The notes under the pieces were generated by a model. That model searched no databases. It was not told the origin of the DNA and saw only the letters and a list, made by a program, of their open reading frames with translations. From an uncultured Holophagaceae bacterium (GTDB lineage Bacteria; Acidobacteriota; Holophagae; Holophagales; Holophagaceae), in assembly GCA_903839205.1 (NCBI GenBank), contig CAIMBM010000271.1, positions 1 through 38,542 of the forward strand: 38,542 nt of DNA, given 5' to 3'. Shown in pieces: positions 24,687 to 33,374 of this stretch. Numbering within the stretch: position 1 is the first letter of the stretch; each line of letters opens with the position of its first letter. Position numbers and translations under genes: made by a program.

Positions 24687-25198
24687 TTCTGGACTCCGGC
24701 GTCCGCCGGGGCCGCGGGGCTGGGACCCGCACCGCTCCTGGGCGCGCTCACCGGGGAGGAGCCGGTCACCTGGCCGGGCGTACGCAGGATGGGGCCGGAA
24801 TCTTCCTGGTTGGCAGGGTCGCCGGCGCACTTCAATTCGTAGGTACCGGAGGCCCGCGAGGACTTGCCCTCATAGGGCTGGCCAAAGGGATCCTGGGCGG
24901 ACATGCCCACCTTGATGAGGCTTTCCTTCACCAGGGAGGAATTGCCATCCACCATCGCGTCAAAACTGCCGAAATCCGGGAAAAAACCGTGCTTTAGGAA
25001 GTACTGGTCGAGGCCCTCGGCCACGATCTTGAGGTCATCCTGGGCCTTGAGGTACCGGGCCTGGGCGGAGTGCTTCCGGTACTGGGAGAAGCCCAGGGTG
25101 CCCAGCACGGCGATGATCATCATCGCCACCAGCAGTTCCAGCAGGGAGAAGCCCCGGGTCCCGGGGCGGGCCTGGATGAGGGCAGGGGTGGAGGTCAT
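24683..25198 (-). CDS. Type IV pilin-like/pseudopilin (GspG/PulG-type)
   Basis: From ATG 25198 the 171-residue product starts MTSTPALIQARPGTRGFSLLELLVAMMIIAVLGTLGFSQYRKH. This is a class III leader with the prepilin peptidase site after G (TRG^FSLLE), the essential glutamate at +5, and the hydrophobic assembly helix. The body (KAQDDLKIVAEGLDQYFLKHGFFPDFGSFDAMVDG ... SAQDPFGQPYEGKSS) resembles GspG major pseudopilins: the L-x-x-Y-x-x-x-x-G-x-x-P pattern, and D-P-(W/F)-G-x-P-Y near the end. The last ~45 residues are low-complexity Pro/Ala/Ser. An alternative ATG at 25234 would add 12 residues. It stands alone among housekeeping genes, downstream of a PilR-like regulator, with no secretion or pilus genes in the window. 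Confidence 0.82.
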   Translation of the reverse strand: MTSTPALIQARPGTRGFSLLELLVAMMIIAVLGTLGFSQYRKHSAQARYLKAQDDLKIVAEGLDQYFLKHGFFPDFGSFDAMVDGNSSLVKESLIKVGMSAQDPFGQPYEGKSSRASGTYELKCAGDPANQEDSGPILRTPGQVTGSSPVSAPRSGAGPSPAAPADAGVQK

Positions 25199-25277
25199 AG
25201 GTCGGATCCGGTGAGAGGGCCGGATGGGTCGCATCCGAGCGTTCCAGTGTGCCAGGGATGGCTGAAAAAGCAAGCAT

Positions 25278-26738
25278 TCATGGGCTTCCTGCCTCCTTGG
25301 GACCCTCGGTTCCGCCCCCCTCGTCCACCGGGGGCGGAGGGAAGTCCACGGGCCAGGGGAAGTCCTTCGGCAGGGCCTCCAGCCCGCCCAGTTCCGCCAG
25401 CCAGTAGCGGTAGGCCCGGAAGCTCATGCCCAGCCGCTTGCCGGCCTTGGTCTTGACGCCGCCGACGTCATCGAGGGCCCGGCGGAGGAAATGGCCCTTC
25501 AGGGCCTGGATCCAGGCCTCGAGATCAAACCCCTCGGCGGGAATGACCAGGGGAGCGGGGCGCTCTGCCTCGGTCTGGACGGACAGGCCGAACTTCTCGG
25601 GCAGCAGTTCCCGGGTGATGGGTCCCCCGGGGTTGAGGGCCACGCAGCGCTCCATGAGGTTCTCCAGTTCGCGCACGTTGCCCGGGAACCGGTAGGTGAG
25701 CAGCTGGGACATGGTCTCGGCGTGGAGCTGCATGGGGGGTTTGCCCAGTTTCAGGCAGGAGCGGCGGATGAAGTGCTCCGCCAGCACGGGCAGGTCCTCG
25801 GGTCGCTCCCGGAGCGGGGGCATTTCGATCTGGAGGATGTTCAGGCGGTAGTAGAGGTCCTCCCGGAAGGCCCCGGATCCGGCCCGGGTCCGCAGGTCGC
25901 GATTGGTGGCGGCGATGATGCGGACATCCACGGCCCGCTCCTCGGTGGCACCCAGGCGGCGGAACCGGCGCTCCTGGAGCACCCGCAGCAGCTTCACCTG
26001 CAGGGACAGTGGCATTTCGCCGATCTCGTCGAGAAAGAGGATGCCGCCCCCGGCTTCCTCGAAGAGGCCCCGCTTCAGGGCCCCGGCCCCGGTGAAGGCC
26101 CCCTTCTCGAAGCCGAACAGCTCGCTTTCCAGGAGGGCCTCGGGGAGGGCGCCGCAGTTCACGGCCACGAAGGGACCCTTGGCCCGGTCTGAATAGCGAT
26201 GGATGAGGCGGGCCACCACCTCTTTCCCGGTGCCGCTTTCGCCCGTCAGCAGGACCGTGGTGTCGGCGCGCGAGACCTTGCCGATGAGGGCATTGATCTT
26301 GCGCATGGTGGGTCCCACCCCCACCAGTTCGCCCAGGTCCGCGGGGGGTTCCGATTCGGGCTCCGCGGCCGCAAGCAGGCCCTTGAGCGAGGCGATGAGC
26401 TCCTCGTGCTTGAAGGGCTTGGTGATGAAGTCCACGGCCCCCTGGTTCAGGGCCTGGACCGTGGTCTCCGTGGTGGCGTAGGCGGTCATGATCACCACGG
26501 GCGTCCCCAGGCCCTGCTCCTTCATCCAGGAGAGCAGCTCGATGCCGGAGCCATCCTTGAGCTTGAGGTCCGAGAGCACCCCGTCGAAGGTGGTCTCCCG
26601 GAGGGCCCGCTGGCTCTCCCCGATGCCCGACACCGCCTCGCAGCGGAATCCCGCCCCTTCCAGGGCCAGGGTCAGCACCTCCCGGAGGCCGGGTTCATCC
26701 TCCACAAGCAGGATCCGTTGGGTCGAGGCGAGGGACAT
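25278..26738 (-). CDS. Sigma-54-dependent response regulator, PilR/NtrC type
   Basis: The 486-residue protein has a receiver domain (1-~120; phospho-acceptor D57 in LSDLKL, T-A at MTAYAT and K108 in TKPFK). An AAA+ sigma-54 activation domain has Walker A GESGTGKE (165-172), the sigma-54 contact loop GAFTGA (213-218), [12 protein letters not shown] as Walker B, and [23 protein letters not shown] Fis-type helix-turn-helix lies near 430-465. The recognition segment [27 protein letters not shown] resembles the PilR subgroup (K-T-K-A-x-x-x-L-G-x-S-F-R-x-x-R-Y). It is followed by a pseudopilin gene, which fits a pilus/secretion role. No partner histidine kinase is in the window. It is divergent from the GT4 gene across 67 bp. 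Confidence 0.92.
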   Translation of the reverse strand: MSLASTQRILLVEDEPGLREVLTLALEGAGFRCEAVSGIGESQRALRETTFDGVLSDLKLKDGSGIELLSWMKEQGLGTPVVIMTAYATTETTVQALNQGAVDFITKPFKHEELIASLKGLLAAAEPESEPPADLGELVGVGPTMRKINALIGKVSRADTTVLLTGESGTGKEVVARLIHRYSDRAKGPFVAVNCGALPEALLESELFGFEKGAFTGAGALKRGLFEEAGGGILFLDEIGEMPLSLQVKLLRVLQERRFRRLGATEERAVDVRIIAATNRDLRTRAGSGAFREDLYYRLNILQIEMPPLRERPEDLPVLAEHFIRRSCLKLGKPPMQLHAETMSQLLTYRFPGNVRELENLMERCVALNPGGPITRELLPEKFGLSVQTEAERPAPLVIPAEGFDLEAWIQALKGHFLRRALDDVGGVKTKAGKRLGMSFRAYRYWLAELGGLEALPKDFPWPVDFPPPPVDEGGGTEGPKEAGSP

Positions 26739-26805
26739 GGCAACCTGTGCATATGACGCGTTGGGTCAGTCATCCTATCCTGAACCCATTCCTGGCTGGA
26801 GTCCC

Positions 26806-27924
26806 GTGAAGCATGTCGTGTTCGCCCATCGGAAGCTGTCCTTCGGGGGGGGCGAGCGGGTGCTACTGGAACAGGTGGCCGCCCTGGCGGACCTGCCCGT
26901 GAGGGTGACCGTGCTGTTCCGGAAGGAACCGGGGAAACGCGACATCGAACTCGAGCTGCGCGAACGCAATCCTAATGTGACGGAGGTGATCCACCTGCCC
27001 GGAGCGGTCGGCGCCTTCCGCTGGCTCTGGCAGACGCGGCCCGACCTGCTGGTCCTCTGCAACCACAAGGGCGTCCAGCGCGCCCTGCCCTGGCTGGCCC
27101 GCTGCGGGCTCCGGGTGCCCTGCGTCCTCACCCTCCACGAGCACTACGAACGCCACCTGCGCAAGTACCGGGGGGTCCGGAACCTCGTGGACCGCTGGCT
27201 CTGCACCTACGACTTCACGGCCGCCGTGCGGGCCCACCTCGGCGACGCGCCCTGCAGCATCATCCATCCCCTCTATCCCAGGGCCGAGGTGGCGAGGGTG
27301 GATGACGAGGCGCGACACGCGGCTCGGCGCGCGCTGGGCGTGCCCGAAGGTCCCTTGGTCGTGGGGTACGCGGGGCAGATGGACGCCCGGAAGGCGACCG
27401 TCGACGTGATCCGGTTCGCGGTCCGACTCCAAAAGGAGCTCACCGCTCCGCTCCACCTGCTCCTGGCTGGCCGCGAGGATCCGGCTCATGCCCGGGAGAT
27501 CCAGGCCGCCCTCGAAGACGAGCACCTGCTGGACCGCTGCACCCGCACAGGCCCGCTGAAGGACCTGGCCCCGGCCTTCGCCGCCCTCGACCTCTACGTC
27601 ATGACCAGCCGGAACGAGGGCTTCTTCCCCATCGCCCTCATCGAGGCCCTCGAACGCGGAGTGCCCGTGCTGGCCCCGACGGTGGGGGGCATCGGGACCG
27701 TCCTGGAGGATGGCGAGGGCGGCTTTCTCCTGCGGAAGGCGGATGACCGGGGCCCTGTCCCGGAGCCCCTGCTGGCGGCGGCGGCGGCCCGGCTCGCCCC
27801 CCTGCTGGCCGACGCCGAGACCTGGGAAGCCCAGCGCGCGAAGGCCCGTGCCTTCGGAACCGCGCTGACCCGGGACTACGACGCCGCGGCCAGGTTCCGC
27901 GAGGCGGTGGCGGAATGGCTGTGA
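26806..27924 (+). CDS. GT4-family glycosyltransferase (envelope glycan or LPS)
   Basis: The start is GTG 26806, four bases after GGAG; the track's longer ORF runs back over the divergent regulator. The 372-residue GT-B protein opens KHVVFAHRKLSFGGGERVLLEQVAAL, where GGGERV is a GT4 N-terminal glycine loop. The C-terminal nucleotide-sugar domain has VVGYAGQMDARKATVDVIRFAVRL, HLLLAGREDP and YVMTSRNEGFFPIALIEALERGVPVLAPTVGGIGTVLEDGEGGFLL. The paired glutamates are spaced E-x8-E rather than the usual E-x7-E. It overlaps the following heptosyltransferase-like gene by 10 bp and is part of a lipopolysaccharide-type cluster that includes hldD. Donor and acceptor sugars cannot be read from sequence. 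Confidence 0.87.
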   Translation: MKHVVFAHRKLSFGGGERVLLEQVAALADLPVRVTVLFRKEPGKRDIELELRERNPNVTEVIHLPGAVGAFRWLWQTRPDLLVLCNHKGVQRALPWLARCGLRVPCVLTLHEHYERHLRKYRGVRNLVDRWLCTYDFTAAVRAHLGDAPCSIIHPLYPRAEVARVDDEARHAARRALGVPEGPLVVGYAGQMDARKATVDVIRFAVRLQKELTAPLHLLLAGREDPAHAREIQAALEDEHLLDRCTRTGPLKDLAPAFAALDLYVMTSRNEGFFPIALIEALERGVPVLAPTVGGIGTVLEDGEGGFLLRKADDRGPVPEPLLAAAAARLAPLLADAETWEAQRAKARAFGTALTRDYDAAARFREAVAEWL

Positions 27925-28880
27925 TCCCGGACCACGCCACGTGGGTGCGCTTCCCGCGCTTCGTGGGTGACGCCGCCATGCAGCTGCCGGTGCTGCGCCT
28001 GCTGAAGGAGATCAATGTCGGGCCCCTCGTGGTGTGGGGGCCCAGGCTCACCGTGGGCCTCGTGGAAGGCACCTGGTTCTGTGAGGCGACCCTGCCGGAC
28101 GAGGGCAAGCCCGGCCCCCTCGTCATGGCCCGGATCCTGAGGAAGTACCAGGCCGCCCGGAGCATCCATTTCACGAAATCCCTGCGCCCCGCCCTGGCCG
28201 CCTGGCTGGCCCGGGTGCCCGAACGCATCGGCGTGGACGAGAGCCTGGCGGGCCTCTTCAACACCCACAGCGGCCCCTTCTGGGAGGCGGAAGGCCCCTT
28301 CCTCCTCCGCTACCACGCCGTGCTGGCGCGGCGCTGGCCGGACCTGCCGGCCATGCCCTACGCGGATTTCGACCCAGGCATCGCCATTCCGGGGCCCCGG
28401 ACACCGTATCTCTGCCTCATGCCCGGCTCCACCTGGCCCTCCAAAGCCTGGCCCCTCGAACACTACCGGGCGCTGCTCCTCAGGGCGAGGGCCGAGGGCT
28501 TCGCCGTGGCGGTGCTGGGCTCCCCCGACGAGGCCGCGACCTGCGCCGCCGTGGCCGGCCCGGAGGGCATCGACCTCTGCGGCAGGACCACCCTCAAGGA
28601 GGCGGCGGCCTGGATGCGCGGGGCCGCGGCGGTGCTCGGCAACGACTCAGGCCTGAGCCACCTGGCTGCGGCCTGCGGAGCCCCCGTCCTGGCGATCTAC
28701 GGGGCCACAGATCCCGGCGGCTCCACGCCCTGGGGTCCCCACAGCCGAGGCCTCCGGAACGAAGGCATCCCTTGTGCCCCCTGCTTCAAACCGGACTGCT
28801 TCACCCAGGGCCATCCCTGCCTGGCCGGGATCGGGCCGGACCAGGTCTGGACTGAGCTGACCCGTCTCATCTCCGTATAG
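27915..28880 (+). CDS. GT9-family heptosyltransferase-like protein (ADP-heptose:LPS)
   Basis: The 321-residue protein belongs to the GT9 (WaaC/WaaF/WaaQ) family, which adds heptose from ADP-heptose to the LPS inner core. The N-terminal RFPRFVGDAAMQLPVLRLLKE is the GDxxxxxPxLRxLK block. CLMPGSTWPSKAWPLEHYRALLLRA is the G-S/A-x-W-xx-K-x-WP donor-site motif. GNDSGLSHLAAACGAPVLAIYGATDPGGSTPWGP is the (N)DSGxxHLAAAxGxPxxxxxGxTxP signature. The C-terminal CAPCFKPDCFTQGHPCL matches the CxPCxxxxCxxxHxC motif of WaaF-type enzymes. It starts inside the end of the GT4 gene (10-bp overlap), suggesting coupled translation. With hldD three genes downstream, it indicates a heptose-containing core. Confidence 0.9.
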   Translation: MAVIPDHATWVRFPRFVGDAAMQLPVLRLLKEINVGPLVVWGPRLTVGLVEGTWFCEATLPDEGKPGPLVMARILRKYQAARSIHFTKSLRPALAAWLARVPERIGVDESLAGLFNTHSGPFWEAEGPFLLRYHAVLARRWPDLPAMPYADFDPGIAIPGPRTPYLCLMPGSTWPSKAWPLEHYRALLLRARAEGFAVAVLGSPDEAATCAAVAGPEGIDLCGRTTLKEAAAWMRGAAAVLGNDSGLSHLAAACGAPVLAIYGATDPGGSTPWGPHSRGLRNEGIPCAPCFKPDCFTQGHPCLAGIGPDQVWTELTRLISV

Positions 28881-28912
28881 AATCAAGGCTCCCACTGCCG
28901 CAGAGGTCCCGC

Positions 28913-29875
28913 ATGTTCCGCCGTCTCATCTTCGCCTGCGCCGCCGCGACCCTGATGGCCCAGGCCCCGGTCATCTCCTTCGACAGGGTGCACCACGATT
29001 TCGGCCGGATCGGGCCGGACCGCAAGGTCGCCGCCAAGTACCGGGTGACCAACACGGGCAACGCCTACCTGAACATCACCCAGGTGAGGCCCAGCTGCGG
29101 ATGCACCTACACCGTGCTCGGGAAGTGGTCCCTGGCACCCGGGGAGGCCACGGAGATCGAGGCCACCTTCGATCCAAGGGGGGTGAAGGGCCTCGTGCGC
29201 AAGTCCATCGAGGTGGTGTCCAACGACCCGAAGACGCCCGCGATCACCCTCAGCCTCGAGGCGGAGGTGGTCCAGGAGATCATGCCCTCGGTGGACTCGG
29301 TGTATTTTCATCAGGCCCCGAAGTCCCTCACCAGCCGCAGCCAAGTTCGCTACGCCAGCGGGAACGGGGAGCCAGTGCAGATCGTGGACGTGAAGGCGCC
29401 GGGCGCCCCCTTCCTCACCTTCGCCTACCGGCCCGAGGGCAAGGACCTCCTGCTGGACGTGGCCTTCGACGGCCGCAAGGTCCCGGAGGGTCAGCTGCGC
29501 GGGGTGGAGATCGCCACCGTGCGCTTCACCAACCCGCGGATGAATCAGCTTTCCCTGAACGTCCAGTGGGACCTCAAGCCCGTCATCCAGGCCAGCCCCC
29601 TGGAACTGGTCTTCCAGGACACCGCGGGCAAGGAACTGCGCCAGAAGCTGACCCTCAAACAGGCGGACGGCAGGCCCTTCCGCGTCACCAAGGTGCGCCC
29701 CTCCATCCCGGGCCTGCGGGCGGAGGGCCTGAACCAGAGGGCCGCCACCGTGGAACTGACGGTCATCCTGCCGGCCACGGTGAAGGCAGGCCATGCCACC
29801 GAAGTGCTCGCCCTCAGCACGGATGATCCCGACCAGCCGGAGTTGACGGTTCGCGTGGTGACCCTGCTGAAATAA
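28913..29875 (+). CDS. Secreted DUF1573-containing protein
   Basis: The 320-residue protein has a short signal peptide (MFRRLIFACAAATLMAQA). A DUF1573 domain (residues ~20-125) follows: ISFDRVHHDFGRIGPDRKVAAKYRVTNTGNAYLNITQVRPSCGCTYTVLGKWSLAPGEATEIEATFDPRGVKGLVRKSIEVVSNDP. The F-D/H-x-HDFG-x-I opening, V-x-x-SCGCT, L-x-PGE and S-N-D-P are the signature of this immunoglobulin-like, ASH/MSP-related fold. A second similar half (about 200-320), ending VLALSTDDPDQPELTVRVVTLLK, carries no cysteine pair. The protein is probably periplasmic or cell-surface and its function is unknown. It lies 32 bp after the heptosyltransferase gene; a TATAGA hexamer over that stop may be a -10 element, but its -35 is poor. 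Confidence 0.88.
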   Translation: MFRRLIFACAAATLMAQAPVISFDRVHHDFGRIGPDRKVAAKYRVTNTGNAYLNITQVRPSCGCTYTVLGKWSLAPGEATEIEATFDPRGVKGLVRKSIEVVSNDPKTPAITLSLEAEVVQEIMPSVDSVYFHQAPKSLTSRSQVRYASGNGEPVQIVDVKAPGAPFLTFAYRPEGKDLLLDVAFDGRKVPEGQLRGVEIATVRFTNPRMNQLSLNVQWDLKPVIQASPLELVFQDTAGKELRQKLTLKQADGRPFRVTKVRPSIPGLRAEGLNQRAATVELTVILPATVKAGHATEVLALSTDDPDQPELTVRVVTLLK

Positions 29876-29940
29876 CGGTGCTCCCCGCCTCGGATGGAAT
29901 TCTTCCTGGAACGTCCCCTTCTGGGCGATAGCCTGGGGGG

Positions 29941-30891
29941 ATGCCCGAATCGCGTCCTTCCCATCTGTCCGCCGTCCTCGCCCTGGCCGCCATCGCCTTC
30001 GTCTGGGCCGGCGGCTTCCCGGCCACCAAGTACTGCATCAATGCAGGCCTCTCCGTGGGCGCGCTGCTGAGCATCCGCTTCGCCATCGGGACCGCCGGGC
30101 TCGGCCTCATGCTGATGCTCCTGGGGGTGCCGGTCCGCCGACGGGAAGTCCTGGACGGCCTCTGGCTGGGCCTGGTCCTGGCCACCCTGTTCTGGCTGCA
30201 GACCGACGGGCTGCGCTTCACCACCACCTCGAAGTCCGGCTTCATCACGGGCCTCTACGTGATCTTCACGCCCATGGTGGCCCTGCTGGTGGGCGACCGC
30301 CTGCGGCCCTCCCACGGGCTCGGGGCCATGGTGGCCCTGCTGGGTCTGGCCCTGCTGGTGCGCGAGCCAGGCTCGGCCTGGGGCGGCTGGAACCGGGGCG
30401 ACACGGAGACCTTCCTCGCGGCGGTCCTCTGCGGCTTCCACATCGTCATGACCTCGCACTTCTCCCGCCGCTCTTCGGGCTGGGTTCTGGCCTTCATGCA
30501 GGTGGCGGTCACCGGCGCCATTTCGATCCTGATCACCCTGGCCCTTCCGGCCCCCTTCGGCTTCCAGGGCGCGGGTCCGGCCCTCGCCCGGGGTGGCACC
30601 TGGGCCGCCCTGGTCTTCATGGGCCTGCTGGCAACCACCCTGGCCTTCTATGTCCAGAGCACTTTCCAGGCCCGGCTGGGGGCTACGGAAAGCGCCGTGA
30701 TCTTTTCCTCGGAACCCGTCTGGACCGCAGCCCTGGCGGTAAGCGGCTGGGTTCCTGGGATCCGGGAGCACCTCAGCCCGCTCCAACTGGCTGGCGGCGG
30801 GCTCATCCTCGCCGCCAACCTCGTCGCCGAACTCGGCCCCAGGCTCCTGCGACGCATATCCCGGCTGGAGACGGAAGAAACCATCGGATAG
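29941..30891 (+). CDS. EamA/DMT-superfamily transporter
   Basis: The 316-residue integral membrane protein has about ten hydrophobic helices in two EamA repeats. The first begins LAALALAAIAFVWAGGFPATKYCINAG-like (VLALAAIAFVWAGGFPATKYCI) and contains FTTTSKSGFITGLYVIFTPMVALLVGDRLRPSHGLGAMVALLGLALLV. The second ends LLATTLAFYVQSTFQARLGATESAVIFSSEPVWTAALAVSGWVPGIREHLSPLQLAGGGLILAANLVAEL. The two repeats each show the family's A-x-x-x-x-x-x-P-x-x-x-x-x-x-x-G pattern before a last helix. Family members export or import amino acids, nucleosides or other metabolites. The substrate is unknown. It stands between the DUF1573 gene and hldD in the same orientation with about 65 and 28 bp gaps. Confidence 0.9.
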   Translation: MPESRPSHLSAVLALAAIAFVWAGGFPATKYCINAGLSVGALLSIRFAIGTAGLGLMLMLLGVPVRRREVLDGLWLGLVLATLFWLQTDGLRFTTTSKSGFITGLYVIFTPMVALLVGDRLRPSHGLGAMVALLGLALLVREPGSAWGGWNRGDTETFLAAVLCGFHIVMTSHFSRRSSGWVLAFMQVAVTGAISILITLALPAPFGFQGAGPALARGGTWAALVFMGLLATTLAFYVQSTFQARLGATESAVIFSSEPVWTAALAVSGWVPGIREHLSPLQLAGGGLILAANLVAELGPRLLRRISRLETEETIG

Positions 30892-30919
30892 CCGTTATTC
30901 TTGGGGCGAGGAGTGGGAC

Positions 30920-31855
30920 ATGTTCATCGTCACCGGGGGTGCGGGATTCGTGGGAAGCAACCTGGTGCGGGAGCTGAACCGGCGTGGCCACACAGATATC
31001 CTCGTGGTGGACAACCTCACCCACCCGGAAAAGGCCCGCAACCTGGCGGACCTCGTCCTATCGGACTACATGGACAAGCGGGAATTCAGGACCAGGCTCG
31101 ACGCCGGAACCCTGGATCTGCGCCCCGAGGCGGTGTTCCACAACGGCGCCTGCTCCGACACCATGGAAGCGGATGGGCGGTACATGATGGAGAACAACTA
31201 CGGGGACTCGAAGGCCCTCCTCCACTGGTGTCTCGCGCGGAAGACCCCCCTCGTCTATGCCAGCAGTGCCGCCACCTACGGAACCAGCGCCTCCTTCGAG
31301 CCCGTGCCCGAGAACGAAAGACCCCTGAACGTCTACGGCTACTCCAAGCTGGCCTTCGACCAGCATGTGCGCAGCCTCCTGCCCGCCATCCAGAGCCCCG
31401 TGGTGGGCCTGCGCTACTTCAACGTCTTCGGTCCCCGGGAACACCACAAGGGCCGCATGATGTCCGTGCTGCACCGGCTCCTGCGCCAGCTGAGGGAGGC
31501 GGGTGTGTGCCGGCTGTTCCGCGGCACCGACGGCTTCGGCGATGGTGAACAGCAGCGTGATTTCATCTACGTGGGCGACATCGTGGCCATCAACCTCCAC
31601 TTCAGTGGCGGCACCATGGTGAAGGGCATCCTGAACGCCGGGACGGGCCGCGCCCGCAGCTTCAACGACATCGCGAAGACCCTCATCGCCCACCTCGGGC
31701 AGGGGCGCATCGACTACATCCCCTTCCCCGATGACCTGCGCGGCAAGTACCAGAGCTTCACCCAGGCCGACGTGCGCAGCCTTCGCGCCGCGGGCTACGG
31801 GGCGCCGTTCACTCCGCTGGAGGCCGGCATCGCCGCGACCCTGGCTGACCTCTAG
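30920..31855 (+). CDS. hldD: ADP-L-glycero-D-manno-heptose 6-epimerase
   Basis: HldD converts ADP-D-glycero- to ADP-L-glycero-D-manno-heptose, the heptose donor for the LPS core. The 311-residue SDR enzyme begins MFIVTGGAGFVGSNLVRELNRRGHTDILVVDNLT, with TGGAGFVG (5-12) for NADP. It has VFHNGACSDT (72-81), the epimerase-specific substrate block, VYASSAATYG and the YxxxK pair Y139/K143 in NVYGYSKLAFDQHV. VGLRYFNVFGPREHHKGRMMSVLHRL and GEQQRDFIYVGDIV are also characteristic. A GAGGAG RBS precedes the ATG. Its TAG stop shares bases with the stop of the convergent phosphatase gene (CTAG). Together with the GT9 gene it shows that this organism makes heptose LPS. Confidence 0.95.
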   Translation: MFIVTGGAGFVGSNLVRELNRRGHTDILVVDNLTHPEKARNLADLVLSDYMDKREFRTRLDAGTLDLRPEAVFHNGACSDTMEADGRYMMENNYGDSKALLHWCLARKTPLVYASSAATYGTSASFEPVPENERPLNVYGYSKLAFDQHVRSLLPAIQSPVVGLRYFNVFGPREHHKGRMMSVLHRLLRQLREAGVCRLFRGTDGFGDGEQQRDFIYVGDIVAINLHFSGGTMVKGILNAGTGRARSFNDIAKTLIAHLGQGRIDYIPFPDDLRGKYQSFTQADVRSLRAAGYGAPFTPLEAGIAATLADL

Positions 31856-33018
31856 GCGTTTCGGTCCAGGATCACCAGGGTCACGTCGTCCATGAACTGC
31901 GCCGGATGATTGTAGGCCCGGGCCTGGGTGATGACGGCGTCCGCCGCCTCTTCGGCTCCTCCGGGCAATTCCGCGCAGATGCGCCGCAGGCCTGCCTCCT
32001 CCAGCATGCTGCGGTCCTCCCGTTCCACCTCGACCAGGCCATCGGTGTAGAGGACCAGGCGATCCTCCGGCAGGAACTCGGCCTCGTAGTCCGCGAAGGG
32101 AAGCTGCCCGTCCAGCCCCAGCATGAATCCCTTGCCGCGCAGCACTTCAGAGCGCTGCAGACCTCCCCGGGTGCCGCCCACGATCCGCAGGGGGGCGCAA
32201 TGCCCGGCCACCACGTACCGGAGGCAGTTGGAGGCAGGTTCGAGATGGCCCAGCCAGGCCGTGGCGAACTGCTCAGGAAGCGTGGACCTGCAGAGGTCCT
32301 CGTTCATGCCGTAGGCCCAGGCGAGGGGATCGCCTCCGAGCCGGACCTGGTTCTCGAAGGAGGTCTTCACCATGGCCGATATGAGGGCCGCGGTGACGCC
32401 GTGGCCGCTCACGTCCGCGATCATCAGGGCCGTGCAGCCATCCGGCAGCGGGAGGACCGAGTAGATGTCTCCGCCGATGCCCGCGGCCGGAAGGTAGCGG
32501 TGGGTGTACCTGGAGCCCGGAGCCTTCCCCGGAAGCTTGGGCAGAAGGCCCATCTGGAGGGCCGCCGCCAGTTCCATCTCCTCCCTCACCCGGGTCTGGA
32601 AGGTGGTGAGCTCCCTGTTCTGGCGCTTGATCTCATTCTGCATCTCGATGAGCCGGAAGGATGAATCCACCTTGGCCAGGACTTCCTGGGCATGGAAGGG
32701 CTTGGGGATCATGTCGTCCGCGCCCAGGGACAGGCCTCCGATGCGCGAGGCCGTCCCGTCCAGGGTGGACAGGATGATGAAGTAGATGTCGCGGGTGGCG
32801 GCTTCGCTCTTGACGCGCTTGCACAGCTCATCCCCCGTCATCCCGGGCATGCGCAGGTCCGAAATGATGAGGTCGGGCCTGGAGCGACCCATTTCTTCCA
32901 GGGCTTCCAGGCCATCGCCGGCGGTTAGAACTTGGTAGCCCGCTCGCTTGAGATAGAAGCTGAGAATATCCCGGATGGGTGCTTCATCGTCCACCACCAG
33001 GACCGTGCCCTTGGCCAT
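31852..33018 (-). CDS. Response regulator with PP2C/SpoIIE-type phosphatase output
   Basis: I place the start at ATG 33018 (MAKGTVLVVDDEAPIRD); the track's upstream 134 residues read the STAS gene in the wrong frame. The 388-residue protein has a receiver (1-~125) with D10/D11, phospho-acceptor D54 in IISDLRMPGM and K106 in IPKPF. A coiled linker (MQNEIKRQNRELTTFQTRVREEMELAAALQMGLLP) follows, then a SpoIIE/RsbU phosphatase with GGDIYSVLPL, IADVSGHGVTAALISAM, VLYTDGLVEVERED and FMDDVTLVIL. Phosphorylation of the receiver should control dephosphorylation of a STAS protein, and the STAS gene is 17 bp upstream. No good RBS is visible, so translation may be coupled. Confidence 0.93.
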   Translation of the reverse strand: MAKGTVLVVDDEAPIRDILSFYLKRAGYQVLTAGDGLEALEEMGRSRPDLIISDLRMPGMTGDELCKRVKSEAATRDIYFIILSTLDGTASRIGGLSLGADDMIPKPFHAQEVLAKVDSSFRLIEMQNEIKRQNRELTTFQTRVREEMELAAALQMGLLPKLPGKAPGSRYTHRYLPAAGIGGDIYSVLPLPDGCTALMIADVSGHGVTAALISAMVKTSFENQVRLGGDPLAWAYGMNEDLCRSTLPEQFATAWLGHLEPASNCLRYVVAGHCAPLRIVGGTRGGLQRSEVLRGKGFMLGLDGQLPFADYEAEFLPEDRLVLYTDGLVEVEREDRSMLEEAGLRRICAELPGGAEEAADAVITQARAYNHPAQFMDDVTLVILDRNA

Positions 33019-33035
33019 GTGCCGAGACGGGCCGG

Positions 33036-33374
33036 TCAGGCGCCGCGGAGAGCGTCCTGCTCCGTGGCGAAGATGGAGAAGTAGTTGGTGAGATTGGTCT
33101 GGTCGAAGGACTTCTTCACCGTGGCGGGCAGGCAGCACAGGTGCAGCTTCCCGCCGGACTTGTCCACGCTGTTGCGGGCGGCGACCAGGAGGCCGAGCCC
33201 GGAAGAATCGATGAAGCTCACACCCTCGAGGTTGATGGCGAGGAGCTTCGGCTGCGCGGTGGCCACCGTCTCGCGGATCACGTCGCGCAGCTGGGCGGTC
33301 ACCTCGAAATTGACCTTGCCCTGGATGGACACCACCGAGGCGCTGCCTGATTGGCGGGTCTGGATGTTCAACAT
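33036..33374 (-). CDS. STAS-domain anti-sigma factor antagonist
   Basis: The 112-residue protein is a single STAS domain: MLNIQTRQSGSASVVSIQGKVNFEVTAQLRDVIRETV, then NLEGVSFIDSSGLGLLVAARNSVDKSGGKLHLCCL. The D-S-S-G-L-G motif (56-61) contains the serine that partner kinases phosphorylate in SpoIIAA/RsbV proteins. Its ATG lies inside the stop of the RelA/SpoT-like gene (ATGTTGA). A near-perfect Shine-Dalgarno (AGGAGGAAGC-ATG) is encoded in that gene's last codons, so coupling is very likely. The neighbouring receiver-SpoIIE protein is the expected phosphatase. An anti-sigma kinase and sigma factor are not in this window. Confidence 0.93.
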   Translation of the reverse strand: MLNIQTRQSGSASVVSIQGKVNFEVTAQLRDVIRETVATAQPKLLAINLEGVSFIDSSGLGLLVAARNSVDKSGGKLHLCCLPATVKKSFDQTNLTNYFSIFATEQDALRGA

